A DNA stretch of 47,138 bases from JANQGH01 sp039177555 (GCA_039177555.1 JBCDFV010000031.1:1-47138); one strand, 5' to 3'. Positions 6,885-15,017 are shown, numbered from the stretch's first letter. The notes: a model not told the origin generated them from the sequence alone. Translations and numbers: made by a program.

Positions 6885-8138
6885 GTGGTCCGCCAGCCCC
6901 TCATCTTGTCGGTTAACGGTCTACTGGCGCTGGCAGCGTTCCTGATCGCCGCTTGGGCGGAGAGCGGGCACGCCCAACAGGCGTCCGGCTCTGCCGCATC
7001 GGGGGGTCGCATCGTGTTCGGCGCACAGGCGCCCGATCCCGGGGTCTATGACGATCGCATCGTGTTCGGACAGTCCGCCGCACTGGCAGGGCCGGCGGCG
7101 GAGCTGGGCCTAGAGATCCGCGAGGGCATCGTGGCCGCGTTCGACGAGGTCAACGCGGCGGGCGGCGTTCACGGCCGCCGGCTGGAACTGATCAGCTACG
7201 ACGACGGCTATGAGCCCGAAACCGCGATCGCCAACACACTACGCTTGATCGACACGGACCAGGTTTTTGCCCTGATCGGCGCGGTCGGGACCCCGACCTC
7301 CATGGCGACGGCGCCGATTGCGGCGGCGGCCGGTGTACCGTTCATCGGCCCACTGACCGGTGCGGAGTTCCTGCGCGATCCCGCCTTGGACGGGGTGGTC
7401 AACGTCCGCGCGTCGTACTTTCAGGAGGCCGAACAGATCGTCGACTGGTTGGTCACGGATAGGGACATGCGCAACATCGCAGTCCTCTACCAGGACGACA
7501 GCTTCGGTCGCGCGGGGCTGGCCGGGGTTCGCCAGGCGCTGGAGCGGCGCGGCCTAAGCACTGTCAGCGAGGGCGCCTACCCGCGCAACACCACCGCCGT
7601 TCGCCGGGCCCTGCTGGCGATCCGGGCGGGGGCGCCCGAGGCTGTCATCATCGCCGGCGCCTACCAGCCGACGGCGGCGTTCATCCAGTGGGCGCGGCTG
7701 TTGGATCTGGACACCATCTTCGTCAGCCTCTCCTTCGTCGGCAGTCTGGCCCTGGCCGAGGCCTTGGGCCCCTTGCCCGAAGGTGTGGAGCCGGACACCT
7801 ATATCAGCCAGGTGGTGCCGCCGCCGGACGGGGGCGACGTGCCCATCCTCGATCGCTATCGATCGGCAATGCTGGCCTCGACCGGGCAAGACGAGCCCAG
7901 CTTCGTCTCGCTGGAAGGCTATATCGCCGGCCGGCTGGTCATCACCGTGCTGGAGTCGCTCAACGACACGCCGACCAGGGAGGAGTTCTTGACCGTCCTC
8001 ACCGAGCGGGGGCAGTTCGAGATCGACGGCTTCACTTTCGATTTCAGCGCGACCGACAATCAGGGCACGGACTCGGTGTTCCTGACGATCATCGACGATA
8101 CCGGTGAGGTGGTGTCGCTGGACCGGGCCGTGCCGTGA
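6885..8138 (+). CDS. Periplasmic ligand-binding protein, type I (branched-chain amino acid-binding family)
   Basis: A 417-residue exported protein read from a GTG start with AGGAG upstream. A signal peptide (hydrophobic core LLALAAFLIAAWA, cleavage near GHA-QQ) is followed by the Peripla_BP_6 pattern: GIVAAFDEVNAAGGVHGRRL, DDGYEPETAIANTLRLI, IGAVGTPTSMATAPIAAAAG, PFIGPLTGAEFLR, and NIAVLYQDDSFGRAGLAG. These proteins clamp amino acids, amides or related small ligands between two lobes. No transporter ATPase or LIV permease is adjacent; instead the stop overlaps the start of a membrane PP2C sensor (TGATG). That favours a role as sensory co-receptor, as TorT serves TorS, rather than as an importer component. 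Confidence 0.85.
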   Translation: MVRQPLILSVNGLLALAAFLIAAWAESGHAQQASGSAASGGRIVFGAQAPDPGVYDDRIVFGQSAALAGPAAELGLEIREGIVAAFDEVNAAGGVHGRRLELISYDDGYEPETAIANTLRLIDTDQVFALIGAVGTPTSMATAPIAAAAGVPFIGPLTGAEFLRDPALDGVVNVRASYFQEAEQIVDWLVTDRDMRNIAVLYQDDSFGRAGLAGVRQALERRGLSTVSEGAYPRNTTAVRRALLAIRAGAPEAVIIAGAYQPTAAFIQWARLLDLDTIFVSLSFVGSLALAEALGPLPEGVEPDTYISQVVPPPDGGDVPILDRYRSAMLASTGQDEPSFVSLEGYIAGRLVITVLESLNDTPTREEFLTVLTERGQFEIDGFTFDFSATDNQGTDSVFLTIIDDTGEVVSLDRAVP

Positions 8139-10684
8139 TGCGGACGTTTCTGAAGGCGCCGAAGACACGCCTCGGCCTGGCCGCGCGCCTCTACGTTGCC
8201 ATCGGCGGCGCCGTCGCGCTGACCTTGGTCGCCAGCCTTGTTGCCTGGCTGTCTTTCATCGACCAGAGCGACCACCAGGCTGACATTACCAACCGATATC
8301 TGCCGGCCATCACCATTTCGCTGCGCCTGTCCCGCCAAAGCGCGCTGATCGCGTCCACCGTGCCCAGGCTGCTGGTGGCAACCGACGAGGCGGAGCGCCT
8401 GGGCACTATCGCCGACCTTGAGGAACTGCAGGCGGGGTTCGTCCAACAGCTGGAAGAGCTGGAGGCGACAATGGGCAGCACCTCGATCGACCGCAGCGAC
8501 TACAGCCCCTTGGCCACGCTATGGGGCGAGAACCGCCGCCTGTCGCAAACGCTGGCCGAACTGGGCGAAGCGATCGGTGTGCTGCATGACCAGGAAGAAG
8601 AAATGGCCGCCGAGGTGGCGCGGGCGGCCGCCCTGCAACGAGAGTTGATCGATCTGATCGGGCCCCTGGTCGACGAAATGACCTTCTACATGGTCACGGG
8701 CTATCGATCGCTGGACGATACCGCGCCGGTGCCGCTGGAAGACCGGGTCGACCCCGCTTCGCTCGCCGAATTCGGCGCACTGACCGAACTGCAGGCGGAG
8801 GCCAATCTTGCCATCGGGCTTCTGACCGAGGGGTCGGTCACGCCCGATGCGGCCCTGCTGAGGCCACTGCGGGAGCGGTTCGACGCCTCGCTGAACCGGT
8901 TCGCGACCGCCATGACCAACTTCGGCGACGCCCCCGACGCCGCCGCGATCGAAGCCGCGTTCGAAGAGATGATCGAGCTGGGCCAGGGCGACGACAACAT
9001 CATCGACCTGCGCAATCTCATCATCCAGCAGATGGCGGAGGCGGAAAGGCTGGCCACCACCAGCCGGCAGGTCGCCGCGAGCATGTCGACCGGCGTGGGC
9101 CGCATCGTCCAGGGGGCGCAGAACGGCACGCTGACGGCCATCGCCGCGACGGAGGCGGAGGCGGAGTTCAGCAGCCGCCTGCTCTTGTGGGTGAATGTCA
9201 TCGCGGTTATCGGCGCCATCATCATCGGCTGGATCTATGTCAGGCGCAGCTTTACCGAGCCTGTCCTGCGGCTGACGGCCGCCGCGGCGCGGTTCGAGAA
9301 CGACGAATTCGACGAGGCCGCGCTGGCGCCCACGGCCAAGCGCCGGGACGAGCTGGGCAACCTGGCGCGCACCTTCACCAAGATGGCGCATGAGGTACAC
9401 GCCAGAACCGAGATCCTCGATCGCATGGTGGCGGAACGCACCCAGCAGCTGAACGAGAAAAACCAGGCCCTGCAGCGCACCCTGAACCAGATCGCCGACG
9501 AGCTGACCATCGCCCAGCGAACCCAGCTCTCGATCCTGCCGAGCCATGTGCCGTCGATCGAGGGTTTGCGCCTGTTCGCCCACATGCATGCGGCGCGCGA
9601 GGTCGGCGGCGACTTCTATGACCTGATCGAACTCGACACCCACAGGGTCGGCATCGTGGTGGCCGATGTCTCCGACAAGGGCGTGCCGGCGGCCCTGATG
9701 ATGGCCGTCAGCTACACCCTCATCAAGTCGACCGCCATGCACGAACCGTCGCCCGCCAAGGTGCTGGCCGAGGTCAACCGCGTGTTGAGCGAAGACAACG
9801 AGACCATGATGTTCGTGACGGCGTTCTACGGTGTCGTCGACGTCAGAACCGGCCGGTTTACCTTCGCTAATGCCGGGCACGACGCGCCGCTGTTGAAGCA
9901 TCTCGGCACGCCCGCGGAGGCCTTGCCGCTGCTGGGCGGCGTGGCCCTCGGCGTCCTGGAAGACGCGACCTACGACGAGACCAGCGTCGATCTACAGTCC
10001 GGAGATACGGTCGTGCTTTACACCGACGGCGTAACAGAGGCGTTCGACGACACCGGCACGCCGTTTGCGGTCGACGGGCTGAAGGTGCTGTTGGACGAGG
10101 CCGGACCGTTGCCCGCCGAGGAGATGTGCAACCGCGTGCTCGACGGCGTCGAGAAGCATGCAAAGGGGACGCCTCAGTCCGACGACATCACCTGTGTCGT
10201 GCTCAAATTCGGATCGGCCTTTGGCGGCGGGCAGGCGGCCGTGAACGACGATGCCGAAAAGCCCCCAGAACTGGTGGTTTCCCTAAAGGCGGACCTTGAC
10301 GAGATCACGCGCCTGGCCGAGGCGGTTGACCGGTTCGCGGCCGAGAATGGGCTGGACAAAGCGTTCGCCAGCCAACTGAACCTGATCCTCGACGAGGTCG
10401 TTGGCAACGCCATCAACTACGGCTGCGTGGAGGATCGCGACTATCACCTCCAGGTTCGGCTGCGCCTCTCGGATTCAAGGCTCGAGCTTGTGCTTGAGGA
10501 TGACGGCAAGCCGTTCAACCCGCTGGAAGTGCCGCCCCCGGACGTGGAGGCCTCGCTGGACGACCGGAAGATCGGCGGCCTGGGGTTGCACCTCGTCCGG
10601 CATTTTGCCGACGATCTGGCTTACGAGCATGACGGCGCGGTGAACCGGTTGACGATCGTGAAATCGGTCGAGCGCCAGGAGTGA
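8138..10684 (+). CDS. Membrane sensor PP2C (SpoIIE/RsbU-like) phosphatase with HAMP and C-terminal RsbW-like kinase domain
   Basis: About 848 residues. One membrane helix (about 18-40), a roughly 300-residue helical periplasmic domain resembling the TorS sensor bundle (RYLPAITISLRLSRQSALIA), a second helix (about 348-370), a HAMP linker and a coiled coil (to about 465) lead to a PP2C domain at about 468-692. Its metal-binding motifs GGDFYD, ADVSDKG, YTDGVTE and SDDIT are all present. Residues about 715-845 are a GHKL ATPase like RsbW: N-box LDEVVGNAINYG, G1 LEDDGKPF, G2 GGLGLHLVRH. One chain therefore carries both the phosphatase and the kinase of a partner switch, acting in opposite directions on a STAS protein. 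The ATG overlaps the stop of the binding-protein gene; a GTG three bases earlier is an alternative. The STAS partner is probably the protein at 4713. Confidence 0.9.
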   Translation: MRTFLKAPKTRLGLAARLYVAIGGAVALTLVASLVAWLSFIDQSDHQADITNRYLPAITISLRLSRQSALIASTVPRLLVATDEAERLGTIADLEELQAGFVQQLEELEATMGSTSIDRSDYSPLATLWGENRRLSQTLAELGEAIGVLHDQEEEMAAEVARAAALQRELIDLIGPLVDEMTFYMVTGYRSLDDTAPVPLEDRVDPASLAEFGALTELQAEANLAIGLLTEGSVTPDAALLRPLRERFDASLNRFATAMTNFGDAPDAAAIEAAFEEMIELGQGDDNIIDLRNLIIQQMAEAERLATTSRQVAASMSTGVGRIVQGAQNGTLTAIAATEAEAEFSSRLLLWVNVIAVIGAIIIGWIYVRRSFTEPVLRLTAAAARFENDEFDEAALAPTAKRRDELGNLARTFTKMAHEVHARTEILDRMVAERTQQLNEKNQALQRTLNQIADELTIAQRTQLSILPSHVPSIEGLRLFAHMHAAREVGGDFYDLIELDTHRVGIVVADVSDKGVPAALMMAVSYTLIKSTAMHEPSPAKVLAEVNRVLSEDNETMMFVTAFYGVVDVRTGRFTFANAGHDAPLLKHLGTPAEALPLLGGVALGVLEDATYDETSVDLQSGDTVVLYTDGVTEAFDDTGTPFAVDGLKVLLDEAGPLPAEEMCNRVLDGVEKHAKGTPQSDDITCVVLKFGSAFGGGQAAVNDDAEKPPELVVSLKADLDEITRLAEAVDRFAAENGLDKAFASQLNLILDEVVGNAINYGCVEDRDYHLQVRLRLSDSRLELVLEDDGKPFNPLEVPPPDVEASLDDRKIGGLGLHLVRHFADDLAYEHDGAVNRLTIVKSVERQE

Positions 10685-10713
10685 GCGTGCCGCTGGCCGA
10701 TCCGTCGGCTCGA

Positions 10714-12024
10714 TCAGTAGGCCTGCGTGTAACGATCGACCTGCTCATCCGGTGACAGGCCTTCCAGCACCTTCAGCTCGCTGCGCTTGTGGACCAGATA
10801 GGCCTCCATCAAGGTCTCGCCCATCCAACTCTTCGCGCGCTCGCTCGAACTGAGATTATCCAGGGCCTCGGGCAGGCTTTGCGGCAGGCGCACGATGCCG
10901 CGCTGGGCACGCTCGCCCTTCGACAGCTTCTCCGGATCGTCGGTTGTTGCCCGCGGCACGGGCAGCTTGTCGCGAATGCCCCCAAGGCCGGCCCAAACCA
11001 GGGCGCCCAACGCCAGATAGGGCGAGGCGGCCGCGTCGCAGGCGCGGTATTCGAAGTTGCACTGCACCTCCGGGTCGCTGCCCGGAAAGGTCGATATCGG
11101 GCACAACCGAAGGCCGGCCTCCCGGTCCTTGTCGCCGAGATTGCTGTAGGTCGGGCTCCAGCGATCGGGCTTCATGCGCTCGTACGACACGACGCTGGGC
11201 GCCGTCAGCGCGACGATCGCCGGCATATCGCGCAGAATGCCGGCAAGAAACTGGCCCGCCTTCGCGCCAATCGCGTCCGGCCGCGTGGCATCATAGCTGA
11301 TCGGGTTGTGGTCGGTGTTCTGAAGGCTGAAATGGATGTGCGTGCCGTTGCCGACCGCGCCATTGGCCATCACCGGCGAGAAGGTGGCCTTGTGGCCATA
11401 ATGTCGCGCGATCGAACGGACGATCTCGCGCAGCTTTACCGCCCTGTCCGCCGATGCCAGGCCCAGCGCCGGTTTGCACGTCACCTCGAATTGCTGCGGC
11501 CCGTATTCCGGCATAAAGCTCTCCGGCTCGATGCCGCTTTCGGCCAGCGCCTGCAAGAGGGCCGTCGGAAAGTCGCCGCACACCCGCATGCCGTCCAAGA
11601 GATAGGCATCGCCCAGCCGCAATTCGGCGCCGGAGTAGTGAAACTCGTGTTCAAAGGCGGACTTCAACACGACGCCGGCCTCTTGCTCCAAGGCCTCCAG
11701 CGCGCGCCGGGCCCAAGACCGTGGGCAGCCAGCCCAAGGCGTGCCGTCGAGATGGGTCAGATCGGCGATCACGAAACGCTCCGGCGGCCGGTCGTCCAGC
11801 GTGATGGAGACCTCGGTCTCCGCGTCCGGCATCATCAGCAACTCGCCACGCGGACCCCACGGCGTGTCAATAATATCGCCGAAGGTGGTGATCATCATGC
11901 TGGTCGGCGCAATGCCCATGCCGGTATGCAGGCGGGCGCCCAGTTCCCACGCCGGGAAGCCCTTGCCGCGCATCTGTCCGCCATAGTCGTTGACGCAGAT
12001 CATGACGAAATCCGCCTGCTTCAT
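10714..12024 (-). CDS. Glutamine synthetase family protein (gamma-glutamyl ligase-like)
   Basis: A 436-residue protein with the glutamine synthetase fold. Visible are the N-terminal beta-grasp part (DYGGQMRGKGFPAWEL), the first catalytic glutamates in AFEHEFHYSG, the FSPVMANGAVGNGTHIHFSL block, the KPDRWSPTYSNLG loop and the late FEYRACDAAASPYLALGALV motif. In the last, the Asn usual in NPYL is Ser. It lacks the C-terminal adenylylation-site region of nitrogen-assimilation GlnA, so it more likely joins glutamate to an amine (PuuA-like) or to another nucleophile. The chosen start at 12024 has a GAGG site; an upstream ATG at 12075 adds 17 unlikely residues. It converges on the sensor phosphatase gene with 29 bp between stops. 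Substrate unknown. Confidence 0.82.
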   Translation of the reverse strand: MKQADFVMICVNDYGGQMRGKGFPAWELGARLHTGMGIAPTSMMITTFGDIIDTPWGPRGELLMMPDAETEVSITLDDRPPERFVIADLTHLDGTPWAGCPRSWARRALEALEQEAGVVLKSAFEHEFHYSGAELRLGDAYLLDGMRVCGDFPTALLQALAESGIEPESFMPEYGPQQFEVTCKPALGLASADRAVKLREIVRSIARHYGHKATFSPVMANGAVGNGTHIHFSLQNTDHNPISYDATRPDAIGAKAGQFLAGILRDMPAIVALTAPSVVSYERMKPDRWSPTYSNLGDKDREAGLRLCPISTFPGSDPEVQCNFEYRACDAAASPYLALGALVWAGLGGIRDKLPVPRATTDDPEKLSKGERAQRGIVRLPQSLPEALDNLSSSERAKSWMGETLMEAYLVHKRSELKVLEGLSPDEQVDRYTQAY

Positions 12025-12283
12025 GGGCTCATCCTCTTCTTTTGTGATGGTTGGGGAGTTATTGCTAACCGGCAAACAGCATCCACGCGGCGGCGACGTG
12101 AGCCTCGGCGTCGAGACGGTCAGGCGACATCGTCTGTCTGTTTAGAAGTTCGCCCATGATCACGTTGTTGTCTTCGCGCTCGACGATCCTTACCCGTATT
12201 GCTCGAACTTGCCCTAGTATCGTGCACGCTTCCAACTGAAAAAGTAGCCAAGCGATAAGTGCTTCCGGCCCACGACCAGTCAC

Positions 12284-12757
12284 ATGACTCTCTACGATGT
12301 CATCAAATGGCTGCACATCCTGTCCAGCACCGTGCTGTTCGGCACGGGCATAGGCACCGCGTTCCATCTTTGGCTGACGCATAAGCGCGGCACCGCCAGC
12401 CAGATCGCGCTTGCCGCGCGTAACACCGTACTGGCCGACTGGCTGTTCACATTGCCGGCGGGCATCGCGCAGCCGGTCACGGGGTTTTGGCTGGTCTGGC
12501 TGGCGGGGTGGGATCTCTGGTCGCCCTGGCTGGTGGTCAGCTACGGCCTTTACATCCTGGCCTTCTGCTGCTGGCTGCCGGTCGTCTTTTTGCAGATCGA
12601 AGCCGAAAGGCTGGCGTCGGCAGCGGCCCGAAACGGAGAGCCTCTGCCGCCGCGCTACCACACGGTGATGCGCTGGTGGTTCGCGCTTGGCTGGCCGGCC
12701 TTCATCGGCTTAATCGCGGTGTTCGGCCTGATGGTCGCAAAACCGCGTCTTTGGTAA
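12284..12757 (+). CDS. DUF2269 family integral membrane protein
   Basis: A 157-residue protein with four probable membrane helices: YDVIKWLHILSSTVLFGTGI at the N-terminus, one around ADWLFTLPAGIAQPVTGFWL, one in SYGLYILAFCCWLPVVFLQI, and the last in WWFALGWPAFIGLIAVFGLM. The WLHILSSTVLFG start and the HTVMRWWFALGWPAF block fit the DUF2269 (YndJ-like predicted membrane) family. The function is not known. It is preceded by a 259-bp divergent region shared with the ligase gene and followed after 95 bp by a DUF5996 gene on the same strand. Confidence 0.72.
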   Translation: MTLYDVIKWLHILSSTVLFGTGIGTAFHLWLTHKRGTASQIALAARNTVLADWLFTLPAGIAQPVTGFWLVWLAGWDLWSPWLVVSYGLYILAFCCWLPVVFLQIEAERLASAAARNGEPLPPRYHTVMRWWFALGWPAFIGLIAVFGLMVAKPRLW

Positions 12758-12852
12758 CCGTCACGCAACTATCATGCGCGCATATTTGCGTGTTCGGGCC
12801 ACATCTGCTGAAATCGGTGATCGTGCCGAAAAACAGAGATGACCAGCCAATC

Positions 12853-13782
12853 ATGCTAGACGCAAAAGCCGCGCCCGGTTTGCCGCCCCTGCCCTACGAC
12901 GCCTGGGTTGATACCAAGGAGACGCTGCATCTTTTCTGCCAGATCATCGGCAAGATCAGAATGGCGGCGCACCCAAAGCTGAACCATTGGTGGCATGTCA
13001 CGCTGTACCCGTCGGTGCGTGGCCTGACGACGGGCCGGGTTCCCTACGGCAATGGCAGTTTCGAGATCGTGTTGGACATGATTGACCATCAGGTCGTCGC
13101 AAGCTCAAGCGACGGCGACCGGACGGCGTTCGACGTGCCGGGCAAGTCCGTGGCCGAGTTCTACGCCGCAACCATGGCCGCGCTGGACCGGTTGGGGGTC
13201 ACTCTCGCCATCAACACCATGCCGTACGACAACAAGAGCAAGACGCCGTTCGAAGCGGACAGTGAGCACAGCGCCTACGACACTGACGCGGTGCACCGCT
13301 ATTGGCAGGCGATCAGTTCGATCGCGACGATCATGGAGGTGTTTCGCGGCCGGTTCGACGGCAAGTCAACGCCGGTACATCTCTATTGGCACAGTTTCGA
13401 CCTGGCCCTGACGCGCTTTTCTGGCCGCCGGGCGCCGCTCGAAAATGCGCGCACCCAGTCGGACCGGGAGGCCTATTCACACGAGGTGATCAGCTTCGGC
13501 TTCTGGCCCGGCGACGATAACGCACCGATGCCGTCCTTCTATTCCTACACCTATCCGGAGCCGAAGGGCCTGGCGGAAACGGCGCTAGAGCCCGAGGGTG
13601 CCGCTTGGATCGACAGCAACGGCAGCGCGCTTGCGATCTATTCCTACGACGCGATGCGAGCCGAGGCCGACCCCGCGAAGGCCTTGCTGGGCTTCATGGA
13701 AAGCGCCGGTCAGGCCGGCGCACGTCTGGCGGAGTGGGACATCGAGGCCCTCACCCACCTGTACGCCGACGAGCGCGTTTGA
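12853..13782 (+). CDS. DUF5996 family protein
   Basis: A 309-residue soluble protein. The N-terminal block (YDAWVDTKETLHLFCQIIGK, then HPKLNHWWHVTLYPSVRGLT) and the FEIVLDMIDHQVV strand are hallmarks of the DUF5996 family. Later blocks include PVHLYWHSFDLALTRFSGRR and HEVISFGFWPGDDN, rich in aromatic and His residues. The family has no assigned function that I know. The frame is open far upstream into the DUF2269 gene, but similarity begins only here, so the ATG at 12853 is chosen; a GTG ten codons earlier is possible. It stops five bases before the convergent DUF1127 gene. Confidence 0.75.
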   Translation: MLDAKAAPGLPPLPYDAWVDTKETLHLFCQIIGKIRMAAHPKLNHWWHVTLYPSVRGLTTGRVPYGNGSFEIVLDMIDHQVVASSSDGDRTAFDVPGKSVAEFYAATMAALDRLGVTLAINTMPYDNKSKTPFEADSEHSAYDTDAVHRYWQAISSIATIMEVFRGRFDGKSTPVHLYWHSFDLALTRFSGRRAPLENARTQSDREAYSHEVISFGFWPGDDNAPMPSFYSYTYPEPKGLAETALEPEGAAWIDSNGSALAIYSYDAMRAEADPAKALLGFMESAGQAGARLAEWDIEALTHLYADERV

Positions 13783-13787
13783 GCGGA

Positions 13788-14012
13788 CTAAAGCCGTTCG
13801 AGAACGACGCGCCCGATATCCGAACGCTTCAGGCCCCGCGCGGCGAGCTTTTCGTCCGGCAGTTGCGACAGCCGGTCATACTCGGCCACCGCGACGGTCG
13901 CCCGGTTCATGAGGGCGAAGAAGTCCACGACACCCCTGAAGAGCTGGGCAATGCCATGCCCAAGCGTGTGGGCGATGCGCGTCGACTGTGAAAGTGTGTG
14001 TGCTGTTGCCAT
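13788..14012 (-). CDS. DUF1127 (YjiS-like) small protein
   Basis: A 74-residue protein. The ATG at 14012 has a GAGGAT site eight bases upstream; a longer frame exists but lacks family similarity. The N-terminal half is helical (LGHGIAQLFRGVVDFFALM), and the C-terminal half is the DUF1127 motif: AEYDRLSQLPDEKLAARGLK followed by RSDIGRVVLERL. Arginine-rich DUF1127 proteins in alphaproteobacteria bind RNA or act in phosphate, carbon or polyhydroxyalkanoate metabolism; which applies here is unknown. It is one of four DUF1127 genes in this window and the most divergent. A 30-bp interrupted dyad lies 44 bp upstream. Confidence 0.75.
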   Translation of the reverse strand: MATAHTLSQSTRIAHTLGHGIAQLFRGVVDFFALMNRATVAVAEYDRLSQLPDEKLAARGLKRSDIGRVVLERL

Positions 14013-14055
14013 CGGTATCCTCGGCCACGAGACGGTGTTGATGCTCGCGTCTAAT

Positions 14056-14085
14056 GTGCGCCGCAACATGTCTGTTGCAACGCAC
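14056..14085. promoter_or_regulatory. 30-bp interrupted dyad upstream of the DUF1127 gene
   Basis: Two nested pairs of arms are perfectly symmetrical: GTGCG (14056-14060) with CGCAC (14081-14085), and GCAAC (14063-14067) with GTTGC (14074-14078), separated by two unmatched bases on each side and a 6-bp centre. It lies 44 bp upstream of the 14012 start. Symmetry with helical-turn spacing fits an operator for a dimeric or tetrameric regulator, but an mRNA stem is also possible. Confidence 0.4.
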
Positions 14086-14163
14086 AAAAGATAGCCGTCT
14101 GGCATGCTAAGCATGCATGGGAAGTTGGTCTGAGGCCCGCCGGACCCGGCCGCGTCGTTTCCG

Positions 14164-14487
14164 CTATTTGGCCGGCAGGCTGCCGGCGAACCGTAGGGCC
14201 AGCGCAATCCAGTCGGCCAGCGTTTGTGCATCGCAGCCATCAGCGTCGACCCAGACAAAGCCACCCAGCTTGCGCCCACCCTGGATCATCGGGTTGGCCC
14301 CCGGGCGCGCCAGCGCCTCGGCCTCCTGATACTTGCCGACGCGGAACATGTATCGGCCCTTGTTGGCGCCGCCCAGCATGTTGCCGTTCACCAGAAAGCA
14401 GACGCCGCCCATCATGCGCTTTTCGGTCACGCCAGATAGGCCGGCGAGCGCCGCGCGCATCTGTATCAGGGTGGCATCATCGACCAT
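14164..14487 (-). CDS. TfoX/Sxy N-terminal domain protein
   Basis: A 107-residue protein covering only the TfoX N-terminal domain. Visible motifs are VTEKRMMGGVCFLVNGNMLG, the strand GRYMFRVGKYQEAEAL, and the late GGFVWVDADG. Full TfoX proteins regulate competence in gammaproteobacteria, but stand-alone N-terminal domains in alphaproteobacteria have no defined role and are often found near VOC or SRPBCC genes and ECF sigma factors, as here. It is the last gene of a minus-strand series (YCII, sigma, VOC, TfoX) and starts 73 bp after the VOC stop. Confidence 0.85.
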   Translation of the reverse strand: MVDDATLIQMRAALAGLSGVTEKRMMGGVCFLVNGNMLGGANKGRYMFRVGKYQEAEALARPGANPMIQGGRKLGGFVWVDADGCDAQTLADWIALALRFAGSLPAK

Positions 14488-14560
14488 CGGCTCGGTCCCT
14501 TATCGATGGGTGCCCCCGCCCGACGGAAGCCGCGCGGGGGCTGGGTGGAGGGGGCGACAG

Positions 14561-14950
14561 TCACTCCGCCGCCGCTTGCTCGTAGGTGATCACGGCCAGG
14601 GTCGCGCCGAACGGGTCCTTGAACACGCCCATCCGGCCGACGCCGGGAATGGAGATCGGGTCTTGCAGGGCCGTGCCGCCCTCCGCGATCGCGGTCTTGA
14701 AACGGTGGTCGACATCATCGACCGTGATGTAGTTCAGCCAGGCGCCGCCATTGGACGGCATCGGCGAAAAGCCACCGATCGGTGCCTCGCCCACCATGAT
14801 CCCGGGATAGGAACTGCCATCCTTCATCGGCATCTCGACCACGTTCCAGCCCAGCACCTTCTGATAGTAGGTCCGCGCCGCGGCCGTGTCCTTGCCCTTG
14901 TACTCGATCCAGCTCGCCGCACCGTGCGTCGCCATCGGGTTGCCACTCAT
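14561..14950 (-). CDS. VOC family protein (glyoxalase/bleomycin resistance fold)
   Basis: A 129-residue protein whose start at 14950 follows an AAGGAGA site. It has two beta-alpha-beta-beta-beta modules: ASWIEYKGKDTAAARTYYQK / VLGWNVVEMP, then NYITVDDVDHRFKTAIAEGG and GVGRMGVFKDPFGATLAVIT. The DPFGA motif is typical of the VOC superfamily, including 27-kDa-antigen-like members. Candidate metal ligands are not obvious, so a binding role is as likely as catalysis. It begins 67 bp after the stop of the ECF sigma gene on the same strand and may belong to its regulon. Confidence 0.85.
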   Translation of the reverse strand: MSGNPMATHGAASWIEYKGKDTAAARTYYQKVLGWNVVEMPMKDGSSYPGIMVGEAPIGGFSPMPSNGGAWLNYITVDDVDHRFKTAIAEGGTALQDPISIPGVGRMGVFKDPFGATLAVITYEQAAAE

Positions 14951-15017
14951 CGTCTCGTCTCCTTGGTTGCATGGACCACCTCGCGTGGCCATGACCCTAG
15001 GACGAACGCGATCATCG

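Noticed and set aside
12065..12157. 30-residue minus-strand ORF upstream of the ligase gene
   Set aside because: Looks protein-like (MGELLNRQTMSPDRLDAEAH) but has no ribosome site and no recognised relative; could be a leader peptide but I cannot support it.
12487..12852. 122-codon N-terminal extension of the DUF5996 frame
   Set aside because: Overlaps the DUF2269 gene in another frame, and family similarity starts only after 12853.
14102..14116. GCATGC-TAA-GCATGC in the gap upstream of the DUF1127 gene
   Set aside because: Two self-palindromic hexamers; too short to separate from chance next to the stronger dyad at 14056.
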